Under the pieces are notes generated by a model. That model did no database searches, was not told the DNA's origin, and saw only the letters and a list, made by a program, of their open reading frames with translations. A program made the position numbers and the translations under genes. 29,092 bases of DNA, taken from CAYOEZ01 sp964402955. Lineage in GTDB: Bacteria; Chloroflexota; DTOL01; DAOUCN01. Location of the stretch: contig CAYOEZ010000032.1 of assembly GCA_964402955.1 (NCBI GenBank), positions 1-29,092 on the forward strand, written 5' to 3'. Every line of letters starts with the position of its first letter. The stretch's first letter is position 1. Shown piece after piece: positions 1 to 8,334 of this stretch.

Positions 1-50
1 GGTAAGTTGTTAACGAGCAAAGTGGGGTATAACCCTACGAGCACTGACAT

Positions 51-87
51 CCATACCCGCCAATGGCCTGCGCCGTGGCAGGTATGG
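51..87. repeat. Imperfect hairpin near window start
   Basis: CCATACC (51-57) pairs with GGTATGG (81-87), and GCCA (59-62) with TGGC (76-79), with one mismatch between them. No T-run follows on the plus strand. It could end a gene lying upstream of the window, but this cannot be decided from here. Confidence 0.4.
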
Positions 88-119
88 AAACCTGTCTACA
101 TATGCCCTCCGCCTCTGCC

Positions 120-148
120 TTGACATCCCCGTCCAGCTCGGCTACAAT
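120..148 (+). promoter_or_regulatory. Sigma-70-like promoter for the first ECF sigma operon
   Basis: TTGACA (120-125), a 17-nt spacer and TACAAT (143-148) form a near-consensus housekeeping promoter. Transcription should begin near 155, giving a leader of about 100 nt before the ATG at 257. I see no ECF-type promoter here, so the sigma operon looks housekeeping-driven. Confidence 0.65.
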
Positions 149-256
149 CGCGCTGACCGGACCGAGCGGTGTGTCCGCTCAACTTCGCTTCTCAGCGTAA
201 TGTTTCCGCCTGTGCTTCGTTATGCTATGCGGAACGGCCATCACAAGGAACGTCTC

Positions 257-814
257 ATGCCAACGGAGAGCGAGCTCATTCAACGGGCCATCAAGGGGGA
301 TGCCCAGGCCTTTGGCGAGCTCTATCAACAGAATCTCACGGTGATTTATCGCTCCATCTTCTACAAAGTCGGCAACGCAACCGAGGCTGAAGACCTCACC
401 GAACAGACTTTCCTGAAGGCATGGGAGGCGATCGGGCGCTTCCGTGAGCAGGGTGTGCCCTTCGCGGCATGGCTCTATCGGCTTGCCCACAATCTCATGA
501 TTGATTATCATCGCACCAGGCACGAGGCAATGCCTCTTGATGAGATACTGGATGCAGAGGATGACCAGACGGGGCCTGAAGAGATCGCAGCGCAGCGCAT
601 GGATGTGGCGACGCTGCAGCGAGCAGTCGTGCAACTCACCGACGAACAGCAGCAAGTCATTGTCTTGCGCTTTGTGCAGGGGCTCAGCCACAGCGAGGTG
701 GCAGCGATCATGGGCAAGAACGAAGGCGCTATTCGGGGCTTGCAACACCGCGCGCTGCAAGCGCTACACATGCTACTGGCCGGCAGGATAGAAGGATATG
801 AGCAGCTTCGATGA
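257..814 (+). CDS. ECF-type RNA polymerase sigma factor
   Basis: This 185-residue protein has the two-domain layout of sigma-70 family ECF factors. Region 2 lies at about residues 10-85 (AEDLTEQTFLKAWEAI, then the FAAWLYRLAHNLMIDYHR stretch), and region 4 at about 125-175 (LTDEQQQVIVLRFVQGLS followed by a helix-turn-helix). It would direct RNA polymerase to a dedicated promoter set. I chose the ATG at 257 over one at 200 because AAGGAA sits at 245-250 and homology begins just after this Met. The stop overlaps the start of the next gene by 17 bases, implying translational coupling with a membrane protein that is probably its regulator. Family assignment is firm; the regulon is unknown. Confidence 0.93.
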   Translation: MPTESELIQRAIKGDAQAFGELYQQNLTVIYRSIFYKVGNATEAEDLTEQTFLKAWEAIGRFREQGVPFAAWLYRLAHNLMIDYHRTRHEAMPLDEILDAEDDQTGPEEIAAQRMDVATLQRAVVQLTDEQQQVIVLRFVQGLSHSEVAAIMGKNEGAIRGLQHRALQALHMLLAGRIEGYEQLR

Positions 815-1568
815 CGTCCTCGCCCAGTGTCTAGCCGACATTGAGGCAGGAAAAGCGACAGCAGAAGAGTGCATTGGACGCTACCCGGCGCACGCAGATG
901 AGTTACGACAACTGCTGCGAACGGCCAGCGCCATCCGCAACGCGCAGCCGGTCGAGCTATCGCTCGCCTTCCAGGCGGCCGCGCCCGTGCGCCTGGCGAA
1001 CATGATCGCCGCCCGCCAACAGGCCGTGCGGGCGACTCCCCCGCTGCCGGCGGCGGCGCGGCAGCGACGTTGGAGCACAGTATTGATCAGGGCGACCGTT
1101 GTCGCTGTGTTCTCCAGCTTGCTGCTGGGAGGCGTCGTCTTCGCCGCACGCGACAGCTTGCCCGACAGCCCGCTCTACCCCGTGAAGCGCACCGTCGAGC
1201 AGGTTCAGGTAGCCGTGACGCCAAACGACACGCGCAAGGCGCGCGTCTTTGTCCAACTGATGGACCAGCGAGCACTCGAGGCCGCAGCCATGGTCAGGCG
1301 CGGCGACTTTCAGCGCACGCGCGAGACTGCGCTGCGCTATGAGCGCATTCTACGTGACGTGGAAGCCGTCGCTGTGCGCGTGCCCGCCAATCGGCCCGAG
1401 GGTCAGGTATTCCTGGTCTACATGAGAGAGCACTTGTTGGCTCAGCAAGCGATCCTGCAACGAGTGACGGACAACGCTCCCGAGCGTTCCCGCCTGCTCT
1501 TGCGCCCGACCATCCAGCGCATTCAGGGTTCTATCGACCGCATTAGCGGCCAACTGGAGAAACGATGA
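798..1568 (+). CDS. DUF5667-type membrane protein, probable anti-sigma partner
   Basis: The 256-residue protein has a soluble N-terminus with an acidic 'IGRYPAHADELRQLL' type motif (about 25-40), one membrane helix (about 95-116, rich in V/F/L) and an extracytoplasmic helical domain from about 120. That outer domain opens with a DSLPDSPLYPVKRTVE-like stretch, the hallmark I associate with DUF5667. Proteins of this build commonly follow ECF sigma genes in Actinobacteria and Chloroflexota and are assumed to be their regulators. The 17-bp overlap with the sigma gene supports that role. No zinc-finger HxxxCxxC motif is present, so any sigma-binding mode differs from the ZAS-type protein at 17011-17919. 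The regulatory function is inferred, not shown. Confidence 0.8.
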   Translation: MSSFDDVLAQCLADIEAGKATAEECIGRYPAHADELRQLLRTASAIRNAQPVELSLAFQAAAPVRLANMIAARQQAVRATPPLPAAARQRRWSTVLIRATVVAVFSSLLLGGVVFAARDSLPDSPLYPVKRTVEQVQVAVTPNDTRKARVFVQLMDQRALEAAAMVRRGDFQRTRETALRYERILRDVEAVAVRVPANRPEGQVFLVYMREHLLAQQAILQRVTDNAPERSRLLLRPTIQRIQGSIDRISGQLEKR

Positions 1569-1570
1569 AA

Positions 1571-1607
1571 ACACAGCCCACGCATGCCAGGCATGCGTGG
1601 GCTGTGT
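1571..1607. terminator. Long hairpin between convergent genes
   Basis: Arms 1571-1588 and 1590-1607 are perfect 18-bp complements around a single central base. The hairpin starts two bases after the DUF5667 stop and lies 37 bases before the end of the convergent glycosyltransferase gene. It probably terminates transcription from both sides, though neither side has a clear U-tract. Confidence 0.7.
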
Positions 1608-1643
1608 CAGCACCGAGTGAAAGTATAGTCTAACGACGAACAC

Positions 1644-3326
1644 TCATTTCATCGCATAGCAGCGTACGTCGATGTACGTAAACTGCGCCTGGCAGCGGCG
1701 CACAGTGTTGCGCTCGAACCACGCCGGAATCAGACCGTCCGGGTCCCAGAAATCTTGCTCCGATAGAAATAGCCACACGGTCGAACTCCCCGCCGTCAAC
1801 CCGCGCATCTTCTCATCAACCTGGGCCGCAGTCATCCCCCGCGTATAGGGCGGCTCCGCGCTGCGCACGGGCTGTGGATGATAGTAAGCGAACCCTCGCT
1901 GCACGTATGGCATCAGAAAGATGATCAGATCATCGGCAGCGGCGCGCTCGGTGACGTAGCGCGTCGCGGCGCGGAAGTCGGCCTTGTCCACATCGTGTGT
2001 CTGCGCCCAGACGAACGGCAACGACACCCCCGACACCACAAGCGCCAGCCCCAGCGCAACCCACGCGCCCAACATTCTATCTCGAGCGGGTCTGATCGCC
2101 GCCTCAGCAGGAAGCCTGGCCGGGGCAACAGAGGCAGCGACCTCTTCTTGCCGTCCCACGCGCACAGCAACCACACGCTTCAGCCGCGCCGCCCGGTGCA
2201 CAGGCATGCTTGCCCGAGACGCCGGCGCATGGCCAGCGCCCGTCAGCGCCTGCTCACATACGCGCGCGATCGCGACAATCCCCGCAGCGATCAGCAAGTA
2301 AAACGCCGGCAGCGTAATGATGAGGTATCTGTCCGTGAAGGTCGGCCTGCGCAGCGACACCAGCCAGATGGCCAGCAACGGCGCAAGCAGATACAGGACC
2401 AACAGCAGCACCCCACGCGCCTGCGGCCACTCGCATGCGGTCTCGTGTGTCCCGTCGTGCTTCACCGTCAGAACAAGCGGCGCACAGCCTGCCACAAACA
2501 GAAGCACAAACACGATGGCCGGCCACAACCCGGCTGCTGGCCGCAGTCCCATGCTGAAATTGTACAACAGAATTGTCGCCATCTCGCCCAGGCCATAGCG
2601 GAAATAGCCGGTCTCAACAGGGGTCAACGCCGCAGGCAGCAGCCAGCGCGCGACCGGCAGAGCAGCCAGGGTGAGAGCGAGCGTAACGACGAGGACCGGG
2701 GTAAGGCGCGGCCGGCGACGGAGCAGAAGAGGCGTCCACGTAGCAGCAACGAGAACCATCATCGTGGCGAACAGGTGTACATAGAGGAAGACGCCCATCA
2801 GCCCCGCCCACGCCAGCCAAAGCCAGCGTGCCCCGCCGCGCAGCGCACGCAACAGGAGCAGCAGGCTGAGCGGGGCAAGAAACGAGATCACGGCATACAT
2901 CTTCGCCTCTTGCCCGTACCAGACGTGGTATGGCGAGACAGCCAACAAACAAGCGCCAATGACGCCGACGCTGCGCCCGACCACCTCTCGCCCCAGATGA
3001 TACGTAGCCAGAACTGCCAACACGCCAAAGACAACCGAGGGGAAGCGAATGGCAAACTCGCTACGCCCGAACAGGTCAATCCAAAAGTGCAAGCCCAGAA
3101 AATAGAGTGAACCGTTCTCGCCGACGGTGGCAAATGTCGCAAGGATCGCACCCACCTCGCGCGTGGCGAAGATGACCGCGTCCACTTCGTCGCGCCACAG
3201 GCTCTGGTAGTCCAGCCGATAGACGCGCAAAAGAAAGGCGAGCAGAGCCAGGCCTGACAGAATGAGCAGCCGGCTGCGACCCTCTCGCCACGAAGGAGAA
3301 GGATCAGATGAGTATGACGAGTGCAT
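1644..3326 (-). CDS. ArnT/PMT-like membrane glycosyltransferase
   Basis: This integral membrane protein (about 560 residues from the start chosen) fits the GT-C group (PMT_2/GT39-GT83-like), which transfers sugars from polyprenyl-phosphate donors outside the membrane. Supporting signs are a first helix ending in RVYRLDYQSLWRDE, where the Asp-Glu matches the catalytic-loop acid of the family; the repeated hydrophobic helices; and the VSPYHVWYGQEAKMYA segment typical of the second loop. About ten helices are apparent, with a long basic hydrophilic insertion before the last ones. An upstream ATG at 3431 would add 35 residues but runs through a hairpin, so the ATG at 3326 (MHSSYSSDPS) is preferred; no strong ribosome site is visible for either. 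Acceptor and donor cannot be predicted. Confidence 0.82.
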   Translation of the reverse strand: MHSSYSSDPSPSWREGRSRLLILSGLALLAFLLRVYRLDYQSLWRDEVDAVIFATREVGAILATFATVGENGSLYFLGLHFWIDLFGRSEFAIRFPSVVFGVLAVLATYHLGREVVGRSVGVIGACLLAVSPYHVWYGQEAKMYAVISFLAPLSLLLLLRALRGGARWLWLAWAGLMGVFLYVHLFATMMVLVAATWTPLLLRRRPRLTPVLVVTLALTLAALPVARWLLPAALTPVETGYFRYGLGEMATILLYNFSMGLRPAAGLWPAIVFVLLFVAGCAPLVLTVKHDGTHETACEWPQARGVLLLVLYLLAPLLAIWLVSLRRPTFTDRYLIITLPAFYLLIAAGIVAIARVCEQALTGAGHAPASRASMPVHRAARLKRVVAVRVGRQEEVAASVAPARLPAEAAIRPARDRMLGAWVALGLALVVSGVSLPFVWAQTHDVDKADFRAATRYVTERAAADDLIIFLMPYVQRGFAYYHPQPVRSAEPPYTRGMTAAQVDEKMRGLTAGSSTVWLFLSEQDFWDPDGLIPAWFERNTVRRCQAQFTYIDVRCYAMK

Positions 3327-3387
3327 AGGCGTGCGATCGGGAGATGCGCTCACGGAGAAACCGCACTGCAGAAGTGTATTTTGCAGA

Positions 3388-3424
3388 GACTCCATGGCAG
3401 ACCACCTGGGTCTGCCATGGAGTC
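3388..3424 (-). terminator. Hairpin after the 1031-residue surface protein gene
   Basis: Arms 3388-3403 and 3409-3424 are perfectly complementary (16 bp, 5-nt loop). The hairpin lies 23 bases past the stop of the minus-strand surface-protein gene and before the glycosyltransferase start. An octamer GCACTGCA occurs on both sides of it (near 3363 and 3428). There is no proper U-tract, so it may attenuate rather than fully stop transcription. Confidence 0.5.
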
Positions 3425-3446
3425 GACGCACTGCAAGGCCGATAGT

Positions 3447-6400
3447 CTACGGGCCAAACGAGATAAGCAGCTTGTACGGCTTGATCGGATCATACACCGG
3501 GCCAGCGCCCTGAACGAGAGTGAAGTATAGGCCAGGCGCAGTGATGGTCTTGGTGATGTACTCCGGCGTCTGCCCACCGTTGAACGACGCATCCATCTCT
3601 TGCCGCGCCGGGTTGTAGAGGTAGACATCATAATCCGCCGGCAGGTTCGTCAGCGAGACATAGAGTGTGCCAGAGGTCGGCACGTTGAACTTGAAGAAAT
3701 CGCGGTCCAGCGAATATGAGATGTACGAGACAACCGGATTGTCGGAGCTGACCAAACCAGCCTGATCAAACGAGTTGTTCGGCTCATACGTGTCAAACGG
3801 CGTCGGCGATGGCGTCGGCGTCGCTGTCGCAGTGGATGTCGCGCTGGGCGTCGGCGTCGGCGAGGCAGGCTGCCACGGCGACCATGTAAATGTACGGCTC
3901 ACCTCGATCAGGTAACCACGATCGGGCGCCAGCCCGAATGAGGCGATACCCGTCCCCGCTGCATCGTACCACTCCCAGAAGCCGGTGGTGTCGCGCATAC
4001 GATACAGGCGGACGAACGTCCCTGCACCACCCATGTTGTCCACCTCGGTACGCAACTGCGCAGCCGTCTTCGCTCCACCCGGCATATAGGGGATGGTGAT
4101 GGACGTCTTCTGCGACTGGTTCAGGTTGAGCGGAACAGGCGCAACCAACGGATAGCCCGTCATTTCCCAGTACATGCGTTGCGTGCCGGTGATACTCAGG
4201 AAGTAGCCTGTACCCATAGCGATGTTGCCGGCATAGGGGCGGATACCGCTCCCATCCCAGGCCGATACTTGCGCCACACCGCCACCCTGGACATTGATTT
4301 GCGCGCTGATGTCGGTCTGCAGCGACGTCGCCGTGAACTGGTTGACGGGTGACAACGGCAAGCCGACGAAATTCCACCCGGGATCAAGCGCAACGCGCGC
4401 GGTGGTTGCTCCCGGCAACGGAGGCGTTGGCGTCGCCGGACGTGGCGTGCCCGTCACGCTGGCAGTCGGCGTGGCTGTAGGGGTGCGCGTGCCGAGCGCC
4501 GTGACGCCCTTGTTGGTCCGCTGGAAGGTATACTCCCACTCCACATAGCCGGTCAGTCCCGGCACATCGGTGTTGATCGAGACGGGTTGGGTAGTTGCGT
4601 CGCCATCGACGACATCGAGTGTGAACTGGCCACGGCCGATGAAGAAGTCGAAACGACCGTTGTCAACATCGATTGTCGGACGCGGGCGGATCGCCTGGCC
4701 TGCCGGGCAGCACCACGAGAGGCGCTCCTGCAGCCCTGAGATCAAGATGCCGTTCAGGTCAACAACCATACCTGTGATGTGAAAGTTGTCGTTGCCGGTC
4801 TCCTGCCGCACAGTGGGTCCGGCAGCGTAAATCACCTGGTAGTTGTAGGCTGGCGTCGGCGTCGCTGTCGGCAGCGCTGTGGATGTCGGCAATGGGACAG
4901 GCGTCGGCGGCGTGTAGGGCGGCAATGTCGGCATCGCAGAAGGGAATGGGACGATAACCGATGTTGGCGTCGCCCCGCTGATGACGGGGTAACTGGTCGG
5001 CGTGGCGAATCCTGAGAAAGGCTGCGTGGGCATAGCAACAGGGGTCTGTTGCGTCACGGCAGTCGGCAGTTGTTCAGTGGGACGCTGCACGGTTGCCGTT
5101 GCACGTCCCGCCACAGCAGTCGCCGTGCGCGTCGGCACAGGCGTCGCCGTCGGTGCATATGCGTAGGTGGGCGGACGCATGGTGGGGAATGACATACCCA
5201 GGCCGGCAGATGCCATAGCCGCCGGACGGCCCCACAGATCAGCCGTGGTAATGACCAACTGCCCGCTTCCCTGCTGGGAGAGAACAGCGATGTACAGACC
5301 ATCCTCACGCAGGTCGATGCGTTCCTTGGTAGCCTGCGCCAGTTCCGAGATCAACCTGTTCTCGGGATACTCCGGATAGAGGCCAAGCTTGCCGACCTCC
5401 ATCTCCTCGCGCAGCAAGTCGACACGCGCCTGCGCTGCATCAACCGGATCGGGCAGGTTCACTGCCATCTCACGCCGCAGCAGGAAGTAATTGGCAAACG
5501 CCTGTCGCAAGTTGGCATTGGTCTGCGCCAGACTCTTTTCCCAGGATGGGGAGAGGGTAATGCCAAATCCCTTCTGGGAAACACGGGAGCGTAGGACGAG
5601 CCAATCGGCACGCGACTTGGCCAGTGCTGCTTTGACGTCCGTCGTTGGCGCCTGGCCCAGGCGATTCTCGAGCACCAGTGAGCGCAGGTCATCTTCAGCA
5701 CGCAATGCGTCTTCCAGGTTGCGCCTGGCCTCTTCGATCTGGCCGGTGTTCTTGCTGCCAAGCGAGTTGATAAGCCGCTGTGCGGCGCGCATGCGCCAGG
5801 CAGTGGCTGCCTTCACGTCGTCGCCAAGGGGCGCTTGAGGCAACTGCACGTCAGCCGGGCTGGCAAACGAGGCAAAGCTCGCCGGCAGGCTGGTCTGAGC
5901 GCGCGTGCTCTCGTCCGACTTGCGGTCGAGCCCCAGGCTTTTGTACTCTGTTGCCAGATTGCTCAGGATGAAACGGCGATGCGGCTCATCGACAAACGGG
6001 CTGTAGCGAGCAATTGTGTAGGCGAAATCGAGATTGCGCTCGGCGTCAGCGCGATCACCGATGACGGCCAGATCCTTGCCCAGCGTCAGATGAGCGCCTG
6101 CTTTGGCCGAGTCGAATGGCAAGGAACTGAGAAGTAGAATGGATGTTGCCTGGCTGTAGCAGAAACGGGCGCGTTCCTTCTGTTTGGCTTCAGCAAACTT
6201 CTGACCCAGGGCGATGTAGTAGGTCGCCCGCTCCTGATCAGTGAGGATCGTGCTCAGTGACAGCGTCGCAAACGCCGTCTCCAGCTTGTTTTCTTCGAGG
6301 GCTTGATCGAGCACAAGCGTATCGGCCTCGCCGGCAAGGCTGCGCAGCGCCAGCGCGGGCGCGATGTTGTCGGGACTGAGGCGGATGGTGGCTGACGAAC

Positions 6401-6542
6401 TGCCCCGTCGCGTGACCAGGAGCACCCCCGCGGCAATCAGGCCCACAGCAAGCACAACGACAAGGCCGCTCATGACGGCAATTGCCAACCGGTCGCGTGG
6501 TATGGAGGGACGCTGTATGACTGGACGTCGCAAATTCATCAT
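3447..6542 (-). CDS. Large membrane-anchored modular surface protein
   Basis: The 1031-residue protein has a short basic cytoplasmic tail and a membrane helix (about 20-43). An alpha-helical TPR-like region (about 55-420) follows, then Thr-Pro linkers (about 455-565, 687-713 and 893-916) that separate three beta-type modules. Module 1 (about 567-676) carries GNDNFHI and ends in YTFQRT; it resembles the C-terminal domains of the proteins at 19026 and 20075. Module 2 (about 718-890) begins GWNFVGLPL. Module 3 (about 917-1031) begins DTYEPNNSFDQA and contains DRDFFKFNV and YDVYLYNP, matching bacterial pre-peptidase C-terminal (PPC) domains. No catalytic domain is visible. It is probably an envelope scaffold or adhesin-like protein. 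Start ATGATG is preceded by GAGG and a clear promoter. Confidence 0.85.
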   Translation of the reverse strand: MMNLRRPVIQRPSIPRDRLAIAVMSGLVVVLAVGLIAAGVLLVTRRGSSSATIRLSPDNIAPALALRSLAGEADTLVLDQALEENKLETAFATLSLSTILTDQERATYYIALGQKFAEAKQKERARFCYSQATSILLLSSLPFDSAKAGAHLTLGKDLAVIGDRADAERNLDFAYTIARYSPFVDEPHRRFILSNLATEYKSLGLDRKSDESTRAQTSLPASFASFASPADVQLPQAPLGDDVKAATAWRMRAAQRLINSLGSKNTGQIEEARRNLEDALRAEDDLRSLVLENRLGQAPTTDVKAALAKSRADWLVLRSRVSQKGFGITLSPSWEKSLAQTNANLRQAFANYFLLRREMAVNLPDPVDAAQARVDLLREEMEVGKLGLYPEYPENRLISELAQATKERIDLREDGLYIAVLSQQGSGQLVITTADLWGRPAAMASAGLGMSFPTMRPPTYAYAPTATPVPTRTATAVAGRATATVQRPTEQLPTAVTQQTPVAMPTQPFSGFATPTSYPVISGATPTSVIVPFPSAMPTLPPYTPPTPVPLPTSTALPTATPTPAYNYQVIYAAGPTVRQETGNDNFHITGMVVDLNGILISGLQERLSWCCPAGQAIRPRPTIDVDNGRFDFFIGRGQFTLDVVDGDATTQPVSINTDVPGLTGYVEWEYTFQRTNKGVTALGTRTPTATPTASVTGTPRPATPTPPLPGATTARVALDPGWNFVGLPLSPVNQFTATSLQTDISAQINVQGGGVAQVSAWDGSGIRPYAGNIAMGTGYFLSITGTQRMYWEMTGYPLVAPVPLNLNQSQKTSITIPYMPGGAKTAAQLRTEVDNMGGAGTFVRLYRMRDTTGFWEWYDAAGTGIASFGLAPDRGYLIEVSRTFTWSPWQPASPTPTPSATSTATATPTPSPTPFDTYEPNNSFDQAGLVSSDNPVVSYISYSLDRDFFKFNVPTSGTLYVSLTNLPADYDVYLYNPARQEMDASFNGGQTPEYITKTITAPGLYFTLVQGAGPVYDPIKPYKLLISFGP

Positions 6543-6573
6543 TTTCTACCTCGCTCAGCCTCTGGATGCGCTT

Positions 6574-6602
6574 ATTATAGCACAGGCGCGCGTCTATCGC
6601 AA
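6574..6602 (-). promoter_or_regulatory. Sigma-70-like promoter for the surface protein gene
   Basis: On the minus strand TTGCGA (6602-6597), a 17-nt spacer and a perfect TATAAT (6579-6574) precede the start codon at 6542. The predicted leader is about 25 nt. Confidence 0.65.
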
Positions 6603-6604
6603 CG

Positions 6605-6630
6605 AAAAGCCTGCGCCCCTTAGCGCAGGC
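6605..6630 (-). terminator. Rho-independent terminator overlapping a stop codon
   Basis: On the minus strand GCCTGCGC (6630-6623) pairs with GCGCAGGC (6616-6609) and is followed by TTTT (6608-6605). The loop contains the TAA stop (6622-6620) of the PP-loop gene, so the last codons form part of the stem. It separates that gene from the promoter of the surface protein. Confidence 0.75.
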
Positions 6631-7963
6631 GTGACCGCAGACGCTGTACGAGTCGTCCTGCGGAGCGTACAGGCCCGGTGAGTTTCCAAGAACGAGACGA
6701 CTTGATGACGCGCAGCTCGTTCTCCAGGTCGGCGACGCGGGTCATGGCGCGGCCAAGCTCTCTGGCATGCTTGTATGCGTCGGGGGGCGTCTGGGCGTAC
6801 TCCATGCGCTCCCTGAAGACGCGCACCAGCTCAGGCACGTTTCCCTTCTTCTCCAGCGATGCCACGAGCCTTCCCCTCATCCACTCCGGCACAGTAGCCC
6901 AGCCGATGCTGTCGCGCACAGCCTCGGCCAGCTTCGAGTCAGCGGGGTGGCGCTCCAACTCGAGCAACAGCTCCGGCCAGAAATAGCCGGAGTCGCCAAA
7001 GGCAAGGTAGCGCACGCGTTGCAGATCGAGCGGCCTGCCAAATGTCCGGCAGCGCGCGAGGCCGCCGCCAAGGTGCAATGCGATCATGGTACGCACACAT
7101 TTCTCGCAGCGACCGCAGTTGAACGCCATCTGGGTATTCTGCCAGCAGACACGCAGCCAGCGCATGGCCGTGTCTGAGCCTGCAAGCAGAGTCGTCTTGT
7201 CTATGCGCATGCAATCCAGTCCATCCTGGATCGCCTCCGCATCGCCAAAGCTGTACACCGGCTCTGTGCCGGCGGGCCTGATCCGTCCGAAGTAGTCGTA
7301 GTTCTCTGCGACATAGGCTCGCTTGAACTGTGCGCTCAGGGCACAGACCATGGCGAACTGCGCCACCATCGCCGAGTGGTGATTCCAGCGCTCAAAACGA
7401 TCCACGCACGAGCGGTAGTTGGTCTCAATCTCGATCAGCGGCTTGCCCAACTCGGCAGCAGCCTGGCGCATCGCGCGCACGTTTCTGGCGCGCACGTCCA
7501 CGTTTTCGAGCAGGGTGTCAAATCCGTGCACAAAGACACAGTGGGTGATCTCCTCGCGGTGTTGCAGCAGTGTGTAGAACGAGTCTACCCCGCCCGAGAA
7601 GAACAAGAAAACGCCGCGTTGATCCGGCTGGCTCGTCGCTGAGAGCGCCGGCCGCTGGTCAGCAAGCGGACCGACGGTAGCATGCTGCAGCCACTGGAAA
7701 GGAGCGAGGAAAAGGCGCTGCAGCCTTTCCTGGGCCGCGATGAACTCAGGCGAGAGCGGCGCCGCGGCATTGAGCGACATGCCCAGCTTCATGGCTGGCA
7801 GAAGCATGGACAGTACGAAGGGAGCGATCGAAAGCGATAGCGGTCCGCGTGAGGCGCGGAAATATAGCTCGATGTGCTGATCGCCCACCTTGATAGGGGC
7901 AGCAACCGCCGGCCAGCCGCGCTCAGTGAATGATCGTGGGGCGCCAACAGTGATACCAGGCAT
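6620..7963 (-). CDS. QueC-like PP-loop ATPase with glycosyltransferase-type tail
   Basis: The 447-residue protein belongs to the adenine-nucleotide alpha-hydrolase (PP-loop) superfamily. The ATP pyrophosphatase loop SGGVDS is at 123-128. A Cys set at C273, C283, C286 and C289 (C-x9-C-x2-C-x2-C, within NCGRCEKC) matches the zinc-site layout of 7-cyano-7-deazaguanine synthase QueC. It is about twice the length of QueC, with an extra N-terminal domain (1-115). The C-terminal tail (about 412-447) reads LENELRVIKSSRSWKLTGPVR, a motif I associate with the ends of polysaccharide glycosyltransferases. It is therefore probably an adenylating ligase-like enzyme acting in surface-glycan work rather than queuosine synthesis; no other queuosine genes are near. 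Start ATG is preceded by AGGAG (7974-7978). Confidence 0.8.
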   Translation of the reverse strand: MPGITVGAPRSFTERGWPAVAAPIKVGDQHIELYFRASRGPLSLSIAPFVLSMLLPAMKLGMSLNAAAPLSPEFIAAQERLQRLFLAPFQWLQHATVGPLADQRPALSATSQPDQRGVFLFFSGGVDSFYTLLQHREEITHCVFVHGFDTLLENVDVRARNVRAMRQAAAELGKPLIEIETNYRSCVDRFERWNHHSAMVAQFAMVCALSAQFKRAYVAENYDYFGRIRPAGTEPVYSFGDAEAIQDGLDCMRIDKTTLLAGSDTAMRWLRVCWQNTQMAFNCGRCEKCVRTMIALHLGGGLARCRTFGRPLDLQRVRYLAFGDSGYFWPELLLELERHPADSKLAEAVRDSIGWATVPEWMRGRLVASLEKKGNVPELVRVFRERMEYAQTPPDAYKHARELGRAMTRVADLENELRVIKSSRSWKLTGPVRSAGRLVQRLRSRLR

Positions 7964-8130
7964 AGCAGTGCTCTCCTGAGAACGCCACTAATCTCGCCTG
8001 TCGGGTGTGCGTGCCGTGCCTGAGGCAGGCGGAATGAACGAGGCGACCGTCTGCCTCTACATACTTATGAGACGAAGGATGGCGGCGCTTGTTATGCCTA
8101 ACGCATGCAATCGTCTTGAGATACCGTCAG
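7964..8130. other. Intergenic stretch without recognisable feature
   Basis: The first part of the 371-base gap between the PP-loop gene and the RAYT gene. I find no convincing ORF, RNA gene or strong repeat in it. The rest of the gap holds the RAYT promoter and two palindromic elements, listed separately. Confidence 0.6.
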
Positions 8131-8159
8131 TTGCGTTTGCACAGACGGCGGTATATAAT
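8131..8159 (+). promoter_or_regulatory. Sigma-70-like promoter upstream of the RAYT gene
   Basis: TTGCGT (8131-8136), a 17-nt spacer and a perfect TATAAT (8154-8159). Transcription should start near 8166, placing both upstream palindromes (8181-8215 and 8263-8286) inside the 5' leader of the transposase mRNA. Confidence 0.6.
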
Positions 8160-8180
8160 GCAGGAAAGACGGCGATTCCC

Positions 8181-8215
8181 TACACCCTAAGGGTCTCGGA
8201 GACCCTTAGGGTGTA
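8181..8215 (+). repeat. REP-like palindrome, copy 1
   Basis: A 35-nt perfect palindrome: arms 8181-8197 (TACACCCTAAGGGTCTC) and 8199-8215 around a central G (8198). Each arm also contains a small inner palindrome, CCCTAAGGG. Copy 3 at 8970-9004 is its exact reverse complement. Such elements next to a RAYT gene are the expected REP sequences processed by the enzyme. Confidence 0.85.
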
Positions 8216-8262
8216 AGCGACAGCACCCCGCAATTCCTTGTGGATGAGCCTCTGCGCTCCGT

Positions 8263-8286
8263 GGGTCTCAGAGACCCTTAGGGTAT
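8263..8286 (+). repeat. REP-like palindrome, partial copy 2
   Basis: GGGTCTC-A-GAGACCC (8263-8277) continues into CTTAGGGTATA, so the core and the right arm of the element are kept with one change, while the outer left arm (TACACCCTAA) is absent. It is a truncated or degraded copy between copy 1 and the RAYT start. Confidence 0.75.
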
Positions 8287-8334
8287 AAGGAGTAGGGTGC
8301 AAGAAACGGCACATCACTTTCTGGAGGCATGTGC

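Noticed and set aside
169..390. Small 73-codon open frame at the start
   Set aside because: It overlaps the sigma factor gene in another frame and has no ribosome site or recognisable feature.
1878..3110. A 410-codon open frame on the plus strand
   Set aside because: It lies antisense within the glycosyltransferase gene and encodes an Arg/Gln/His-rich composition without domains, as expected of a shadow frame in GC-rich DNA.
6620..7963. Queuosine biosynthesis gene queC
   Set aside because: Motifs are similar, but the length, the extra N-terminal domain, the glycosyltransferase-like tail and the absence of queD/queE/queF neighbours argue against naming it queC.
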